Source: Phycisphaerales bacterium
Lineage (GTDB): Bacteria > Planctomycetota > Phycisphaerae > Sedimentisphaerales > UBA12454
Assembly (NCBI GenBank): GCA_003142595.1
Contig: PLMU01000018.1
Location: 1-64,000 of the forward strand
DNA: 64,000 nucleotides
Reading direction: 5' to 3'
Shown piece by piece: positions 26,769 through 34,905 of the stretch. The notes under the pieces were generated by a model. That model did no database searches. It had not been told where the DNA came from and worked only from the letters and a program-made list of their open reading frames with translations. Every line of letters begins with the position of its first letter. Position 1 is the stretch's first letter. Both the position numbers and the translations under genes were made by a program.

Positions 26769-27635
26769 TTAGCCGATTGCGAATCGGACAAATTTAATTA
26801 TTTTGGCGGTTCCGCCGGCCGCTTTTGCAGCGTCGGCAAGAATTTTCTGCACCTGAACCTTCTCTTCCTTGACAAACCCCTGCTGCAGCAGGCAGTTTTC
26901 GGCAAAAAACTTATTCATTTTACCTTCGACAATCTTACCGATGATATTGGCGGGTTTGTCTTTTACCTGGTCAGCGGCAATGGCTTTTTCGCGTTCGATA
27001 ACATCGGCTGGGATGCCTGATGAATCAAGCGAAATAGGATTTATAGCCGCCACGTGCATCGCGATATCTTTGGCGATGGTTTTAAACTGCTCATTGTCGG
27101 CAACAGCCTGTGTGCTGGTCTCGAACTCAATCATAACGCCGATTTTACCGTTAAAGTGGACGTAGGTTGCTATATGTCCTGCGCCTTTAAGCGATAACTT
27201 GGCATAATCGCCAACTGTAGTTTTCTCGCCTGTTTTGCTGACGCATTCAGTAATGATATCGGAAAATTTCTTGCCGCCTTTTTCGGTAGCAAGCAGATTG
27301 TCAACGCCGTTTTCGGCTTTGCAGGCAAGCAGGAAATCTTTCATTGAATCAGCGGCAGCAATAAAGGCATCGGTCTTGGCGACAAAATCCGTCTCGCAGC
27401 AAAGTGTGGCCATCGCAGCCTGCTTTCCGTCAGAACTTGTAACGCATACGACCTTTCCCTCAGTAGTTTCCTTGTCGGCTCTTTTGGTAAGAGTGGCAAG
27501 ACCTTTTTTCCTGAGTATCGTCATAGCCTCATCGAGGTTTCCGTTGCATTCCTCGAGGGCTTTTTTGCAGTCCATCATTCCCTGACCGCTCATTTTTCGT
27601 AATTTCATAACAACTGCAGATGATATTTCCGCCAT
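26769..27635 (-). CDS. tsf: Elongation factor Ts
   Basis: A 288-residue guanine nucleotide exchange factor for EF-Tu. UBA-like N-terminus: VMKLRKMSGQGMMDCKKALE, followed by EAMTILRKKGLATLTKRADK. The core binding segment TDFVAKTDAF and IAMHVAAINPISL are family landmarks. It has a GGAG site. It lies 90 bases after rpsB. Confidence 0.97.
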   Translation of the reverse strand: MAEISSAVVMKLRKMSGQGMMDCKKALEECNGNLDEAMTILRKKGLATLTKRADKETTEGKVVCVTSSDGKQAAMATLCCETDFVAKTDAFIAAADSMKDFLLACKAENGVDNLLATEKGGKKFSDIITECVSKTGEKTTVGDYAKLSLKGAGHIATYVHFNGKIGVMIEFETSTQAVADNEQFKTIAKDIAMHVAAINPISLDSSGIPADVIEREKAIAADQVKDKPANIIGKIVEGKMNKFFAENCLLQQGFVKEEKVQVQKILADAAKAAGGTAKIIKFVRFAIG

Positions 27636-27725
27636 TTTAAAAAATCTCCTGAATCATAAATAATGAAAATCTGTATTTGCACCAAGGCCGCGCTAAATAT
27701 TTCTGCACGGCAGGTTTCTTATTGT

Positions 27726-28550
27726 CTAACTCTGTGCGGGTTCGCCGGCCGGTGAAGCATTATCTGAGCCTGCGGCAACTTCTGATTCGCCGCCCTCGCC
27801 TGCCCTTGCAAGAGAACGTCTTCTAACTCGCGGTTTGCGGCCTTCCTCGTCGCGAGGGGCGGCTTTGTAATAAGTTTTGCCTTCCGCAACCGATGATGCA
27901 AGCTCAGCTATAATTATATCTATCGCCTTGACTGAATCGTCATTGCCGGGAATCGCTATGTCAACGGTATCCGGATCAGAATCGGTATCGATAATACCTA
28001 TTGTCGGAACACCGGTCTTTTTGGCTTCACGAAGAGCCAGATGCTCTCTTCTTGCATCGACAACCACAAGAACGCCCGGTATCTGGTTCATTTTGCGGAT
28101 GCCTTCAAGATTCGACTTGACCTTGCGAAGCTCACGCTTGAGGGTCGAAGCCCGTTTTTTGCTTTCGGACTCAATCGAACCGTCGGCCGCCATAGTCTCA
28201 AGCTCGTCAAGTCTCTGAATCCTCGAGTGTATTGTTCTGAAGTTAGTAAGCGTTCCGCCCAGCCAGCGGTTGGTAACATAATGCATACCTGTCGCTTCGG
28301 CAGCGGACTTTACCGCTTTTTGTGCTTGTCTTTTAGTTCCAATGAATACAACATCCTTACCGCTGGAGACCATATCCTTTAAAAGTTTTTTCGCAAGGAT
28401 AATGCCCCTGAGCGTTTCGCGGACATTGATGATATGAATCATACCCCTCCGGGTATAAACATACGGTTTCATTTTGGGATTCCATCGGCTGACGGTATGA
28501 CCAAAATGCACACCGGCAGTTATCAAATTACGAGCCAAATCATTCGCCAC
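27726..28550 (-). CDS. rpsB: 30S ribosomal protein S2
   Basis: A 274-residue ribosomal protein. It starts with GTG after a strong GGAGGT. Landmarks: LITAGVHFGHTVSRWNPKMK, VVFIGTKRQAQKAV, YVTNRWLGGTLTNFRTI, PGVLVVVDARREHLALREA, IGIIDTDSDPDTVD and IPGNDDSVKAI. The last 45 residues, an Arg-rich then Ser/Ala/Glu-rich tail, are longer than in enteric S2. First gene of the translation operon. Confidence 0.98.
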   Translation of the reverse strand: MANDLARNLITAGVHFGHTVSRWNPKMKPYVYTRRGMIHIINVRETLRGIILAKKLLKDMVSSGKDVVFIGTKRQAQKAVKSAAEATGMHYVTNRWLGGTLTNFRTIHSRIQRLDELETMAADGSIESESKKRASTLKRELRKVKSNLEGIRKMNQIPGVLVVVDARREHLALREAKKTGVPTIGIIDTDSDPDTVDIAIPGNDDSVKAIDIIIAELASSVAEGKTYYKAAPRDEEGRKPRVRRRSLARAGEGGESEVAAGSDNASPAGEPAQS

Positions 28551-28612
28551 TAAAAATGACCTCCAAAAACATTAACTTTTATTACTATTTCCGCAACATT
28601 AGAGAAAGCAAC

Positions 28613-28641
28613 AGTTTACTTTAGCCGGTTTCCACTGTCAA
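28613..28641 (-). promoter_or_regulatory. Promoter of rpsB operon
   Basis: Minus-strand TTGACA and TAAACT separated by 17 bases, about 60 bases upstream of the rpsB start. Confidence 0.65.
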
Positions 28642-28753
28642 GTTTTTTTGTCCAACCTAATTTGCCCCAAAACACCCGTTTTTCCACCTTTTTGGGGACT
28701 TTCAATAAAAAAAAGGTCTCGCAAGAGGTGTATTTGCGGTATTAATTTTCTTG

Positions 28754-28782
28754 TTGAATACAACTGCAATATGAAATAGAAT
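28754..28782 (+). promoter_or_regulatory. Promoter of the sigma-domain fusion gene
   Basis: TTGAAT and TAGAAT separated by 17 bases, 47 bases upstream of the start at 28830. Confidence 0.5.
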
Positions 28783-28829
28783 TTAACTGCTGTCCGCATA
28801 ATAAGTTACCGTGCTCAAGGGATTGAGAT

Positions 28830-30530
28830 ATGGCCAAAGAAAATTCAAAACCGCAGCCAGACCCTCTGGTAATCCTTGCCGCCACGGATAGTTCGGCCTT
28901 TATCCTTCTATATGACATATATTACGAAAAAATATATCGCTATTGCGCCAGCCGTCTGCCTTCAAAACAGGTTACCGAAGATATAACCAGTATGGTTTTT
29001 ATCCGGGCGGCACAGAATATAAGCCGTTTTACCGGCACGACAAGAACGGAATTTTATGACTGGCTTTACGCTATCGCCACAGAAGAGATTAATCGTTGTT
29101 TAAAGAAAGAAGAATTTGCCAAACTCGCAACTAAAACTGAACAAGAGCTAATCGAGACTCCTGACGCCGGCCACAAAGAAAAACTCCGCGCAAAAATACT
29201 TTCGGTGTTTAATACCGGCCGGGCAGAAATCGGCCGGCTGATTTTATATGGCATCGTTGTTACAACCATTTTAGTAATTGCGGCTTTTTTACTTTTTCAA
29301 TCCGCCCCGGCAAATCGCCCTGCCCTGCCAAAAAAAATTGCAAGACCGAATGAAACGAATCTTCCTCAAAAAGTAAAACCGATTACTCTGATACCTGCGC
29401 CGAGCAAAGAGGTGAGCACAAAGCAACCGCCCGCAGCTAACAAAGAAATTAACGAGCCGCTGACAATCAAAATCGGAGGAATCGTCAAAAACCAGCAGTC
29501 GGAACCGATAAAAGGAGTCGCCGTAAGGGTCCTTGTCAAATTCGCCGATATAGAAGAGAAACAAAAGCTCAGTATGCTGGGCACCTTTAAAACTGATGCC
29601 AACGGTATCTGGCGATGCGGTAATTTCCCTTTAAACGCGACCGGCGTCTCGATAATGGCAACGCATCCCGACTACCTGCCGGCGGAAAATTACCAGATGG
29701 CATCAATCGAACAATTAGAGGATTTTTCTTTTGCAACAATCCTCGAAAAAGGTATTACGGTTACAGGAAGAGTAATCGATTCCCAGCAAAATCCTCTGCA
29801 GGCGACAATTACCAAAGGTTCATTACCCAGCGACAGCAATACTATTGTGACCTGCGACGCAAACGGCTGGTTCCATTTCGACAATGTGCCCCAGGGCGTC
29901 GAAGTATTTATCGCCCGGTATGGCGGCGGTGCGCCGCAGATGCAGCCGGTTGAAATCAAGCCTGATATGCCGCCGGTTATTTTCACCATTGAACCTCCAA
30001 ATAATATTCACGGCAAAGTTGTTGATGTCAGCATCGCTCCCGTAAAAGACGCTTCGGTCGCAGTTTCATCGTGGCAGGGAACAAGCTCATTAAGCTTTGA
30101 AACAAAAACCGATGCCAACGGATTTTTCCAATGGACAAATGCGCCTGCGGACGAGGCTTCCTTCGACATACAAAAAAATGATTATATGAGTATTCGAAAT
30201 TATGTTATGAAAAGCGGAAGCGATTATGTAATAACACTGCGGCAGGCGTTTAAGTTCAGCGGAATTGTTACCAGCGAAGTTCCTGATAAGCCGGTGAAAA
30301 CATTCAAAATAACCATAGGATTCTATTACACCGGCACAAATATTTCCTGGCAGCAGACAGGCACATCGTTTTCCAATGAAAAATTCGAACTGATGATAAC
30401 TGAACCGTTAGATTTTCAGCTAAGAGCACAGGCCGACGGCTTCGAGTCCGTTGATTCGCCTGTTTTTAACCCCAGCCAGAATGCCGCTGAATACAATTTC
30501 ATCCTTGTTCCGATAAAAACCACGCCCTGA
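28830..30530 (+). CDS. Sigma70 region 2 - membrane helix - carboxypeptidase-regulatory-like repeat fusion
   Basis: A 566-residue protein with an unusual architecture. Residues about 15-95 match ECF sigma region 2 (SAFILLYDIYYEKIYRYCAS, EDITSMVFIRAAQNISRF, FYDWLYAIATEEINRCL). The sigma region 4 that should follow is absent: only about 35 residues separate region 2 from a membrane helix (about 133-155, LILYGIVVTTILVIAAFLLF). After a Pro/Lys linker come about four beta-sandwich repeats of carboxypeptidase-regulatory type (GGIVKNQQSEPIKGVAVRV; GRVIDSQQNPLQATI; GKVVDVSIAPVKDASVAVSS; SGIVTSEVP), each with a TDANGxW/F turn. By topology the sigma part is cytoplasmic and the repeats extracytoplasmic. 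It precedes a complete ECF sigma system, so a membrane signalling or anti-sigma role is inferred. Confidence 0.75.
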   Translation: MAKENSKPQPDPLVILAATDSSAFILLYDIYYEKIYRYCASRLPSKQVTEDITSMVFIRAAQNISRFTGTTRTEFYDWLYAIATEEINRCLKKEEFAKLATKTEQELIETPDAGHKEKLRAKILSVFNTGRAEIGRLILYGIVVTTILVIAAFLLFQSAPANRPALPKKIARPNETNLPQKVKPITLIPAPSKEVSTKQPPAANKEINEPLTIKIGGIVKNQQSEPIKGVAVRVLVKFADIEEKQKLSMLGTFKTDANGIWRCGNFPLNATGVSIMATHPDYLPAENYQMASIEQLEDFSFATILEKGITVTGRVIDSQQNPLQATITKGSLPSDSNTIVTCDANGWFHFDNVPQGVEVFIARYGGGAPQMQPVEIKPDMPPVIFTIEPPNNIHGKVVDVSIAPVKDASVAVSSWQGTSSLSFETKTDANGFFQWTNAPADEASFDIQKNDYMSIRNYVMKSGSDYVITLRQAFKFSGIVTSEVPDKPVKTFKITIGFYYTGTNISWQQTGTSFSNEKFELMITEPLDFQLRAQADGFESVDSPVFNPSQNAAEYNFILVPIKTTP

Positions 30531-30682
30531 TTAAAAAAATTTCAATACATTATTTTTTTAGGCGGTTTTTTCAGGTATAAAAAGGTCTAAAATAAAATTT
30601 TCGCAGTGTTGAAAAAAAATTACAAATATGATGCAATATTCAAAAACCATTAAGCGTCTTTAGTTATGAAAAACTTAACGAA

Positions 30683-31228
30683 ATGAACGACCCCCAGAAA
30701 GTCATAGAGATAGTTTCGCTTGCCCGCAGCGGCAGCGAGAAGGCTTTTTCAGAGTTGGTGGATATTTACGCAAGTCGTTTATTTGGCTACTTTTATAGAT
30801 TAACAGGCAACAGGGACGACTCAAACGAGTTGCTTAGTGAGCTCTTTTTAAAAATGGTTGAGAAAATCGGCTCCTGCCGCCCGGAAACCTTTGAGCCTTG
30901 GCTTTTCAGAATAGCTTCGAATCTGTTTACCGATTATTTACGGAGCAAAAAACGCCGTGAAAAGATGCTTTCACGAATAGAAGAGCAGGTTCAATCTGAA
31001 ACCGAACCGCCCCCAAGGGGCGATTTAATGACGGACAAACTGACTCGCCAAATTCAAAGACTTGAGCCCGAAACTGCCGAAATTATTATTATGCGTTATT
31101 ATTCGCAGTTAAGTTTTGAAGAACTGGCAAAATTGCGAAATGAGCCTGTTGGCACTGTGCTTTCGAAAGTTCATCGCGGACTTAAAAAACTGCGGCAATT
31201 AATGGAAGAATCAGATAATGGAAAATAA
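30683..31228 (+). CDS. ECF-type RNA polymerase sigma factor
   Basis: A 181-residue sigma factor with both functional regions. Region 2 (about 15-85): FSELVDIYASRLFGYFYRLT, ELLSELFLKMVEKI, EPWLFRIASNLFTDYLRSKK. Region 4 (about 115-170): ETAEIIIMRYYSQLSFEELA and GTVLSKVHRGLKKLRQLM, the latter being the recognition helix. The stop overlaps the following membrane protein by 11 bases, the usual sigma/anti-sigma coupling. A candidate promoter (TTGAAA-17-TGCAAT) lies near 30610-30640. Confidence 0.92.
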   Translation: MNDPQKVIEIVSLARSGSEKAFSELVDIYASRLFGYFYRLTGNRDDSNELLSELFLKMVEKIGSCRPETFEPWLFRIASNLFTDYLRSKKRREKMLSRIEEQVQSETEPPPRGDLMTDKLTRQIQRLEPETAEIIIMRYYSQLSFEELAKLRNEPVGTVLSKVHRGLKKLRQLMEESDNGK

Positions 31229-31712
31229 AAAAGAAGATATTGATAATTTATTATCACGATTTTATTCGCCTGACCAGGCCGAACAGATAAAGAATGATAT
31301 CACACAGGGAGAGCAATTATTTGATGGGTATCGTGCGCCCCAGCCTCAAGAGAATATTATAAATCATATTAAACTGAACATCGGCCGCAAACGAAGGCAC
31401 ACCGGTATTTTACACGTTCTTGTAAAAACGATTGCCGTTGCGGCTGTTGTTCTCGTTGCCTCTTACCTGCTCATGGAGAACACCGCCACGCAAAAACCGG
31501 CTGTTAATAATGTTCAGAATAGCTATCGGGCCGCTCTGGCACGAACCGATAATAGTATTACCGCTTTGGAAAAGGAAGCCCAACTGCTTGGTAGCGAAGT
31601 TATGGCGGTCCGCCTCGGCGAAGATAACGGAACAAACGAACAGCTTTCCGACAGTGTTGGAAATGTTGAAACTGAAATAATAGATACTGAAAACTTTTTT
31701 TGGAAAGGATAA
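31218..31712 (+). CDS. Probable anti-sigma membrane protein
   Basis: A 164-residue single-pass protein. The N-terminal 70 residues are hydrophilic and helical (DIDNLLSRFYSPDQAEQIKN), followed by Lys/Arg-rich RKRRH and a membrane helix (about 73-92, VLVKTIAVAAVVLVASYLLM), then an extracytoplasmic tail with a coiled segment (TALEKEAQLLGSEVMAVRLG). No zinc-binding HxxxCxxC is present, so it is not a classic ZAS anti-sigma. The assignment rests on its overlap with the sigma gene and its topology. Confidence 0.6.
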   Translation: MENKKEDIDNLLSRFYSPDQAEQIKNDITQGEQLFDGYRAPQPQENIINHIKLNIGRKRRHTGILHVLVKTIAVAAVVLVASYLLMENTATQKPAVNNVQNSYRAALARTDNSITALEKEAQLLGSEVMAVRLGEDNGTNEQLSDSVGNVETEIIDTENFFWKG

Positions 31713-31717
31713 CAAAA

Positions 31718-32470
31718 ATGAAAACGGCGGTAAAAATCCTCTTATTGTCTCTGCCATTTACACTTCTGGCTGTCTGCTCATTGCAGGCCAAGGAATCTGA
31801 CCCTAACGCTCCTCCTCCCCCGCCGCCTCAAGCTGTTTCACCCTCACATGAGCACGCAGGTGAACCAGGTCCAGGACCTGAAGGTACCGAACCAAATCGG
31901 CTTCGCCCCAGAGCACCAATGGAAGGCAGAGGCGACCAGCCAATGGACTTAATGAACAGAGAAAAGATTCGCGAACATATGCAGGCAAGAGAAAATGAGT
32001 TGATAGCATGGCTCGAGAAGAACGAACCGGCAAAGGCAAAGGAACTTGCGGCTCTAAAGGAAAAAGACCCTCCTGCATATATGAGAAGAATGATGCTCGA
32101 GATGAAAAATTACCGCCAGATTATGGAAACTGAGCAAACTAATCCTGCGCTTGCCGAGGTGCTCAAGAAGGACCTTGCGCTAAAACAGAAACGGAATGAT
32201 CTGCTTGAACAAATAAAGGGGACAACTGATGAAGCAAAGAAAAAAGAGCTGACAAACCAGTTAAAGACGGTTGTCGGCGACAGTTTCGACCTGATTGTCC
32301 AGAAAAAACAGCTCAAATACGAAGAGCTTAAGAAAAAACTTGAAGAGCTTCAGCAGAATGTAAAAAAGAGCCAGTCTGAGCTCGAGAGTATCAAAAGCAA
32401 AAAGACAGAACAAGTCGAACAGCGCCTGAAGGAGTTGCTCAGCCAGTCGGAAAAGATTGACTGGGACTAA
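31718..32470 (+). CDS. Exported proline-rich coiled-coil protein
   Basis: A 250-residue protein from the ATG at 31718 (AAGGA box 9 bases upstream; an upstream in-frame TTG is less likely). Signal peptide MKTAVKILLLSLPFTLLAVCSLQA. Residues about 25-70 are Pro-rich (PNAPPPPPPQ, then GEPGPGPEGTEPN). From about 80 to the end it is almost wholly charged helix (MNREKIREHMQARENELIAW, KLEELQQNVKKSQSELESIK), a predicted long coiled coil. The composition resembles periplasmic sensor/chaperone proteins of the CpxP/Spy or zraP kind seen next to ECF systems, but no LTxxQ motif is visible. Third gene of the sigma operon, ended by a terminator. Confidence 0.65.
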   Translation: MKTAVKILLLSLPFTLLAVCSLQAKESDPNAPPPPPPQAVSPSHEHAGEPGPGPEGTEPNRLRPRAPMEGRGDQPMDLMNREKIREHMQARENELIAWLEKNEPAKAKELAALKEKDPPAYMRRMMLEMKNYRQIMETEQTNPALAEVLKKDLALKQKRNDLLEQIKGTTDEAKKKELTNQLKTVVGDSFDLIVQKKQLKYEELKKKLEELQQNVKKSQSELESIKSKKTEQVEQRLKELLSQSEKIDWD

Positions 32471-32493
32471 AAACTCTTCAAAATAATTGATTC

Positions 32494-32525
32494 AAAAAGC
32501 CCCTTCACCCCAAGGGGCTTTTTTT
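32494..32525 (+). terminator. Intrinsic terminator of the ECF operon
   Basis: AAAAAGCCCC TTCACCCCAA GGGGCTTTTTTT, 23 bases after the stop codon. Confidence 0.92.
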
Positions 32526-32596
32526 ATGTGTGCAGAAATTATTGCAATTCAAAAAAAGTTTGATAGAATAAAGTATTATTATAAAGGAGTATAATT

Positions 32597-32782
32597 ATGA
32601 AAACATCTACAGCCGTCACGGCGATATTTCTGGTAATTGTCTCATTGGTGCATCTGCTGAGGGTGATATTGCAATGGAAAGTAACAGTAAATAACGCCGA
32701 GATACCAATATCGGCAAGTGTCGCGGCGTGCATAATTACCGCAGCGCTGGCAATATGGTTATGGCGGGAAAATAAAAAGTAA
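32597..32782 (+). CDS. Small two-helix membrane protein
   Basis: A 61-residue protein with AAAGGAG seven bases before its ATG. Two hydrophobic helices (TAVTAIFLVIVSLVHLLRVI, about 4-26; ASVAACIITAALAIWLWRE, about 40-58) are separated by a short hydrophilic segment (QWKVTVNNAEIPI). The end is WRENKK. The function is unknown. It stands alone between the ECF terminator and the convergent rhomboid gene. Confidence 0.7.
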   Translation: MKTSTAVTAIFLVIVSLVHLLRVILQWKVTVNNAEIPISASVAACIITAALAIWLWRENKK

Positions 32783-32804
32783 AGAAGAATAGCTGATTAT
32801 ACGT

Positions 32805-33665
32805 TTACAATCTGCTTTTCATCTGCTCAAGTTTTGTCGCTTCTTCGAGCGTCTTTTTTTCCTTTTTTGTCAGGCTTGCAATGCCCTGCTCGTTGACTTT
32901 GACCAGTATCCTGTCCACTTCTTTTTGCAACTGGCTGTAAGCCTTGAATTTTTTTTCCCAGTCACTGGTATATGTATGCGGAACCGATTTGAATCTGTTT
33001 TTTAATTTCGGCCAAAAATATACATAAGCGGCGCCTACCGCCATTCCCGCAAGATGAGCAGTATCCCCGCCAGCGTTGGCTGCTTTGGTAATTATACTGA
33101 AGATGAAAATGCCGGTAAAAAGAATCGCGGCTATTCTTATCGGAACAGGGAATATAAAAATGAATACGACAAATTGCGGAAATAGAATTGCACAGGCGGC
33201 AAGCATACCGAGTATCGCCCCTGAAGCCCCTATCAGACTTCCGGAGCTAACAATGTGAAGATTAGCCAGCAACAGGTAAAACATTCCGCCTGCCACACCG
33301 CAGAGCAGGTAAAAATAAAGAAATTTTTTACTTTGCCAGAACCGCTCAAGGGTTGGACCCAGAAAATAAAGTCCCATCATATTCAAAATAATATGCCAGG
33401 GATTCGACGGGTCGTGCAGGAATTGATATCCTATCAGCCGCCAAAGCTGCAAGGAAGTTGTGATACTTGTCGCATCTACACTGAGCCATTCATAAATAAG
33501 CAAACCCAACGGCTTAACAGTAACGCAAAGAATATATATGCCGACATTCAAAATCAAAAGCCATTTTACAACCGGCGTCAACTGCGGAAGCCTGAATTGC
33601 ATCTGCGGACGCTGGGTGTTATCCTCATAGTCCGGCCTGGAATAATCTCTGTCGTAAATACCCAT
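32805..33665 (-). CDS. Rhomboid-family intramembrane serine protease
   Basis: A 286-residue membrane protease. After a 30-residue soluble N-terminus come about six helices. The active-site Ser is in LIGASGAILGMLAA (GASGA) and the catalytic His in GGDTAHLAGMAVGAAYVY. WRLIGYQFLHDPSNPWHIILNM is the conserved L1-loop region, here WHIILNMMGLYFLGP. The C-terminus (about 220-286) is a soluble coiled-coil-like extension (YSQLQKEVDRILVKVNEQG), common in planctomycete rhomboids. Substrates are unknown. Confidence 0.92.
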   Translation of the reverse strand: MGIYDRDYSRPDYEDNTQRPQMQFRLPQLTPVVKWLLILNVGIYILCVTVKPLGLLIYEWLSVDATSITTSLQLWRLIGYQFLHDPSNPWHIILNMMGLYFLGPTLERFWQSKKFLYFYLLCGVAGGMFYLLLANLHIVSSGSLIGASGAILGMLAACAILFPQFVVFIFIFPVPIRIAAILFTGIFIFSIITKAANAGGDTAHLAGMAVGAAYVYFWPKLKNRFKSVPHTYTSDWEKKFKAYSQLQKEVDRILVKVNEQGIASLTKKEKKTLEEATKLEQMKSRL

Positions 33666-33747
33666 ATATTACCCAAAAAATATTGTCTTATTGTATATTC
33701 TCTTATAATATCGTGGAAAATATTGTTTTTTCAATAAAAAACTAAAA

Positions 33748-34902
33748 ATGAGCCAATTTGACTTCCTAAAAGACGAACTTAACGGCCTTAAACAAAAAGA
33801 CCTCCTCAGGAGCCTTATTTGCGTAGAATCCGCAACCGAGCCTGTAATTCGTATCGGAAACGCTGAAAAAGTTCTTTTTTGCAGCAATGATTATCTCAAT
33901 TTAGCCAATAATTCGCAAATTATCGCAGCAGCCAAAGAGGCTATGGACAAATTTGGCTCCGGCTCGGCTGCTTCAAGACTTATCAGCGGCACTGCAAAGC
34001 CGCATATCGAACTGGAAAACGCCCTTGCCAAAATGTTTAAGAAACAGGCCGCTCTTGTTTTCCCATCAGGATATATGACAAACCTTGCCGTTCTGCAGAC
34101 CATCCCGCAAAAAGGCGATTTGATTCTGCTGGATAAACTCGACCACGCTTCGATAATCGACGCCGCAAAAAGTTCAGAAGCTGAATTTCGGACATATCAG
34201 AGAACGCAGTTCGACAGGATTGAAAAATTTCTCGCCAGTGATGAATACAATCGTAAATTCATTGTTACCGAAAGCGTCTTTTCGATGGACGGCGATTTTG
34301 CCCAGCTTGCCAAACTCATCGAACTGAAGAAAAAATATAATGCGTATTTAATTGTCGATGAGGCGCACGCCTTCGGCTGTATGGGAGCAACGGGTGCGGG
34401 ACTTGCCGAAGAACTCGGCCTTCTTGATGAAATCGATATTGTCATTGCAACATTAAGCAAATCCGCAGGATGCAGCGGCGGATTTGTCGCAAGTGATAAA
34501 TGCGTAATCGATTATCTTATAAATAAGGCAAGGCAGTTTATTTATACGACGGCGCCGGCCCCTGCTAATTCGGCGGCAGCTTTATGCGCTGTTGAAATAA
34601 TCAAAAACGCAAAAGATAAAAGGGCGAAATTAAAACAGAATGCCGACTATTTGAGAGAGAAACTTAAAAACCTCGGCCTTGATACCGGCGCAAGCACAAG
34701 TCATATAATTCCTGTTATCATAGGCGATAATAAAAAAACTTTGGAAATCTCGAAGAGGCTTTTTGAAAAGGGATTTTTTGTTGTAGCAATTCGCCCGCCG
34801 ACGGTTGCCCCCGGCACAGCAAGACTTAGAATTTCCCTTCAATGCGACCATACAAAAGAACAGATAGATTCCCTATGTCAAACACTTGGAGAAATCAAGT
34901 AG
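33748..34902 (+). CDS. bioF: 8-amino-7-oxononanoate synthase-like AOS-family aminotransferase
   Basis: A 384-residue PLP enzyme of the alpha-oxoamine synthase family. It shows CSNDYLNLANNSQIIAAAKEA, GSGSAASRLISGTAKPHIELE, LVFPSGYMTNLAVLQT, DEAHAFGCMGATGAG and the PLP lysine in ATLSKSAGCSGGFV. The length fits BioF, which condenses pimeloyl-ACP/CoA with alanine for biotin. KBL (threonine catabolism) and similar members share these motifs, so substrate is inferred from the closest motif match only. No other bio genes are nearby. The start lacks a clear ribosome-binding site. Confidence 0.8.
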   Translation: MSQFDFLKDELNGLKQKDLLRSLICVESATEPVIRIGNAEKVLFCSNDYLNLANNSQIIAAAKEAMDKFGSGSAASRLISGTAKPHIELENALAKMFKKQAALVFPSGYMTNLAVLQTIPQKGDLILLDKLDHASIIDAAKSSEAEFRTYQRTQFDRIEKFLASDEYNRKFIVTESVFSMDGDFAQLAKLIELKKKYNAYLIVDEAHAFGCMGATGAGLAEELGLLDEIDIVIATLSKSAGCSGGFVASDKCVIDYLINKARQFIYTTAPAPANSAAALCAVEIIKNAKDKRAKLKQNADYLREKLKNLGLDTGASTSHIIPVIIGDNKKTLEISKRLFEKGFFVVAIRPPTVAPGTARLRISLQCDHTKEQIDSLCQTLGEIK

Positions 34903-34905
34903 AAG

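Noticed and set aside
28551-28612. Possible S2-binding autoregulatory leader of rpsB
   Set aside because: The untranslated leader is only about 55 bases and I could not identify a convincing structured S2 site.
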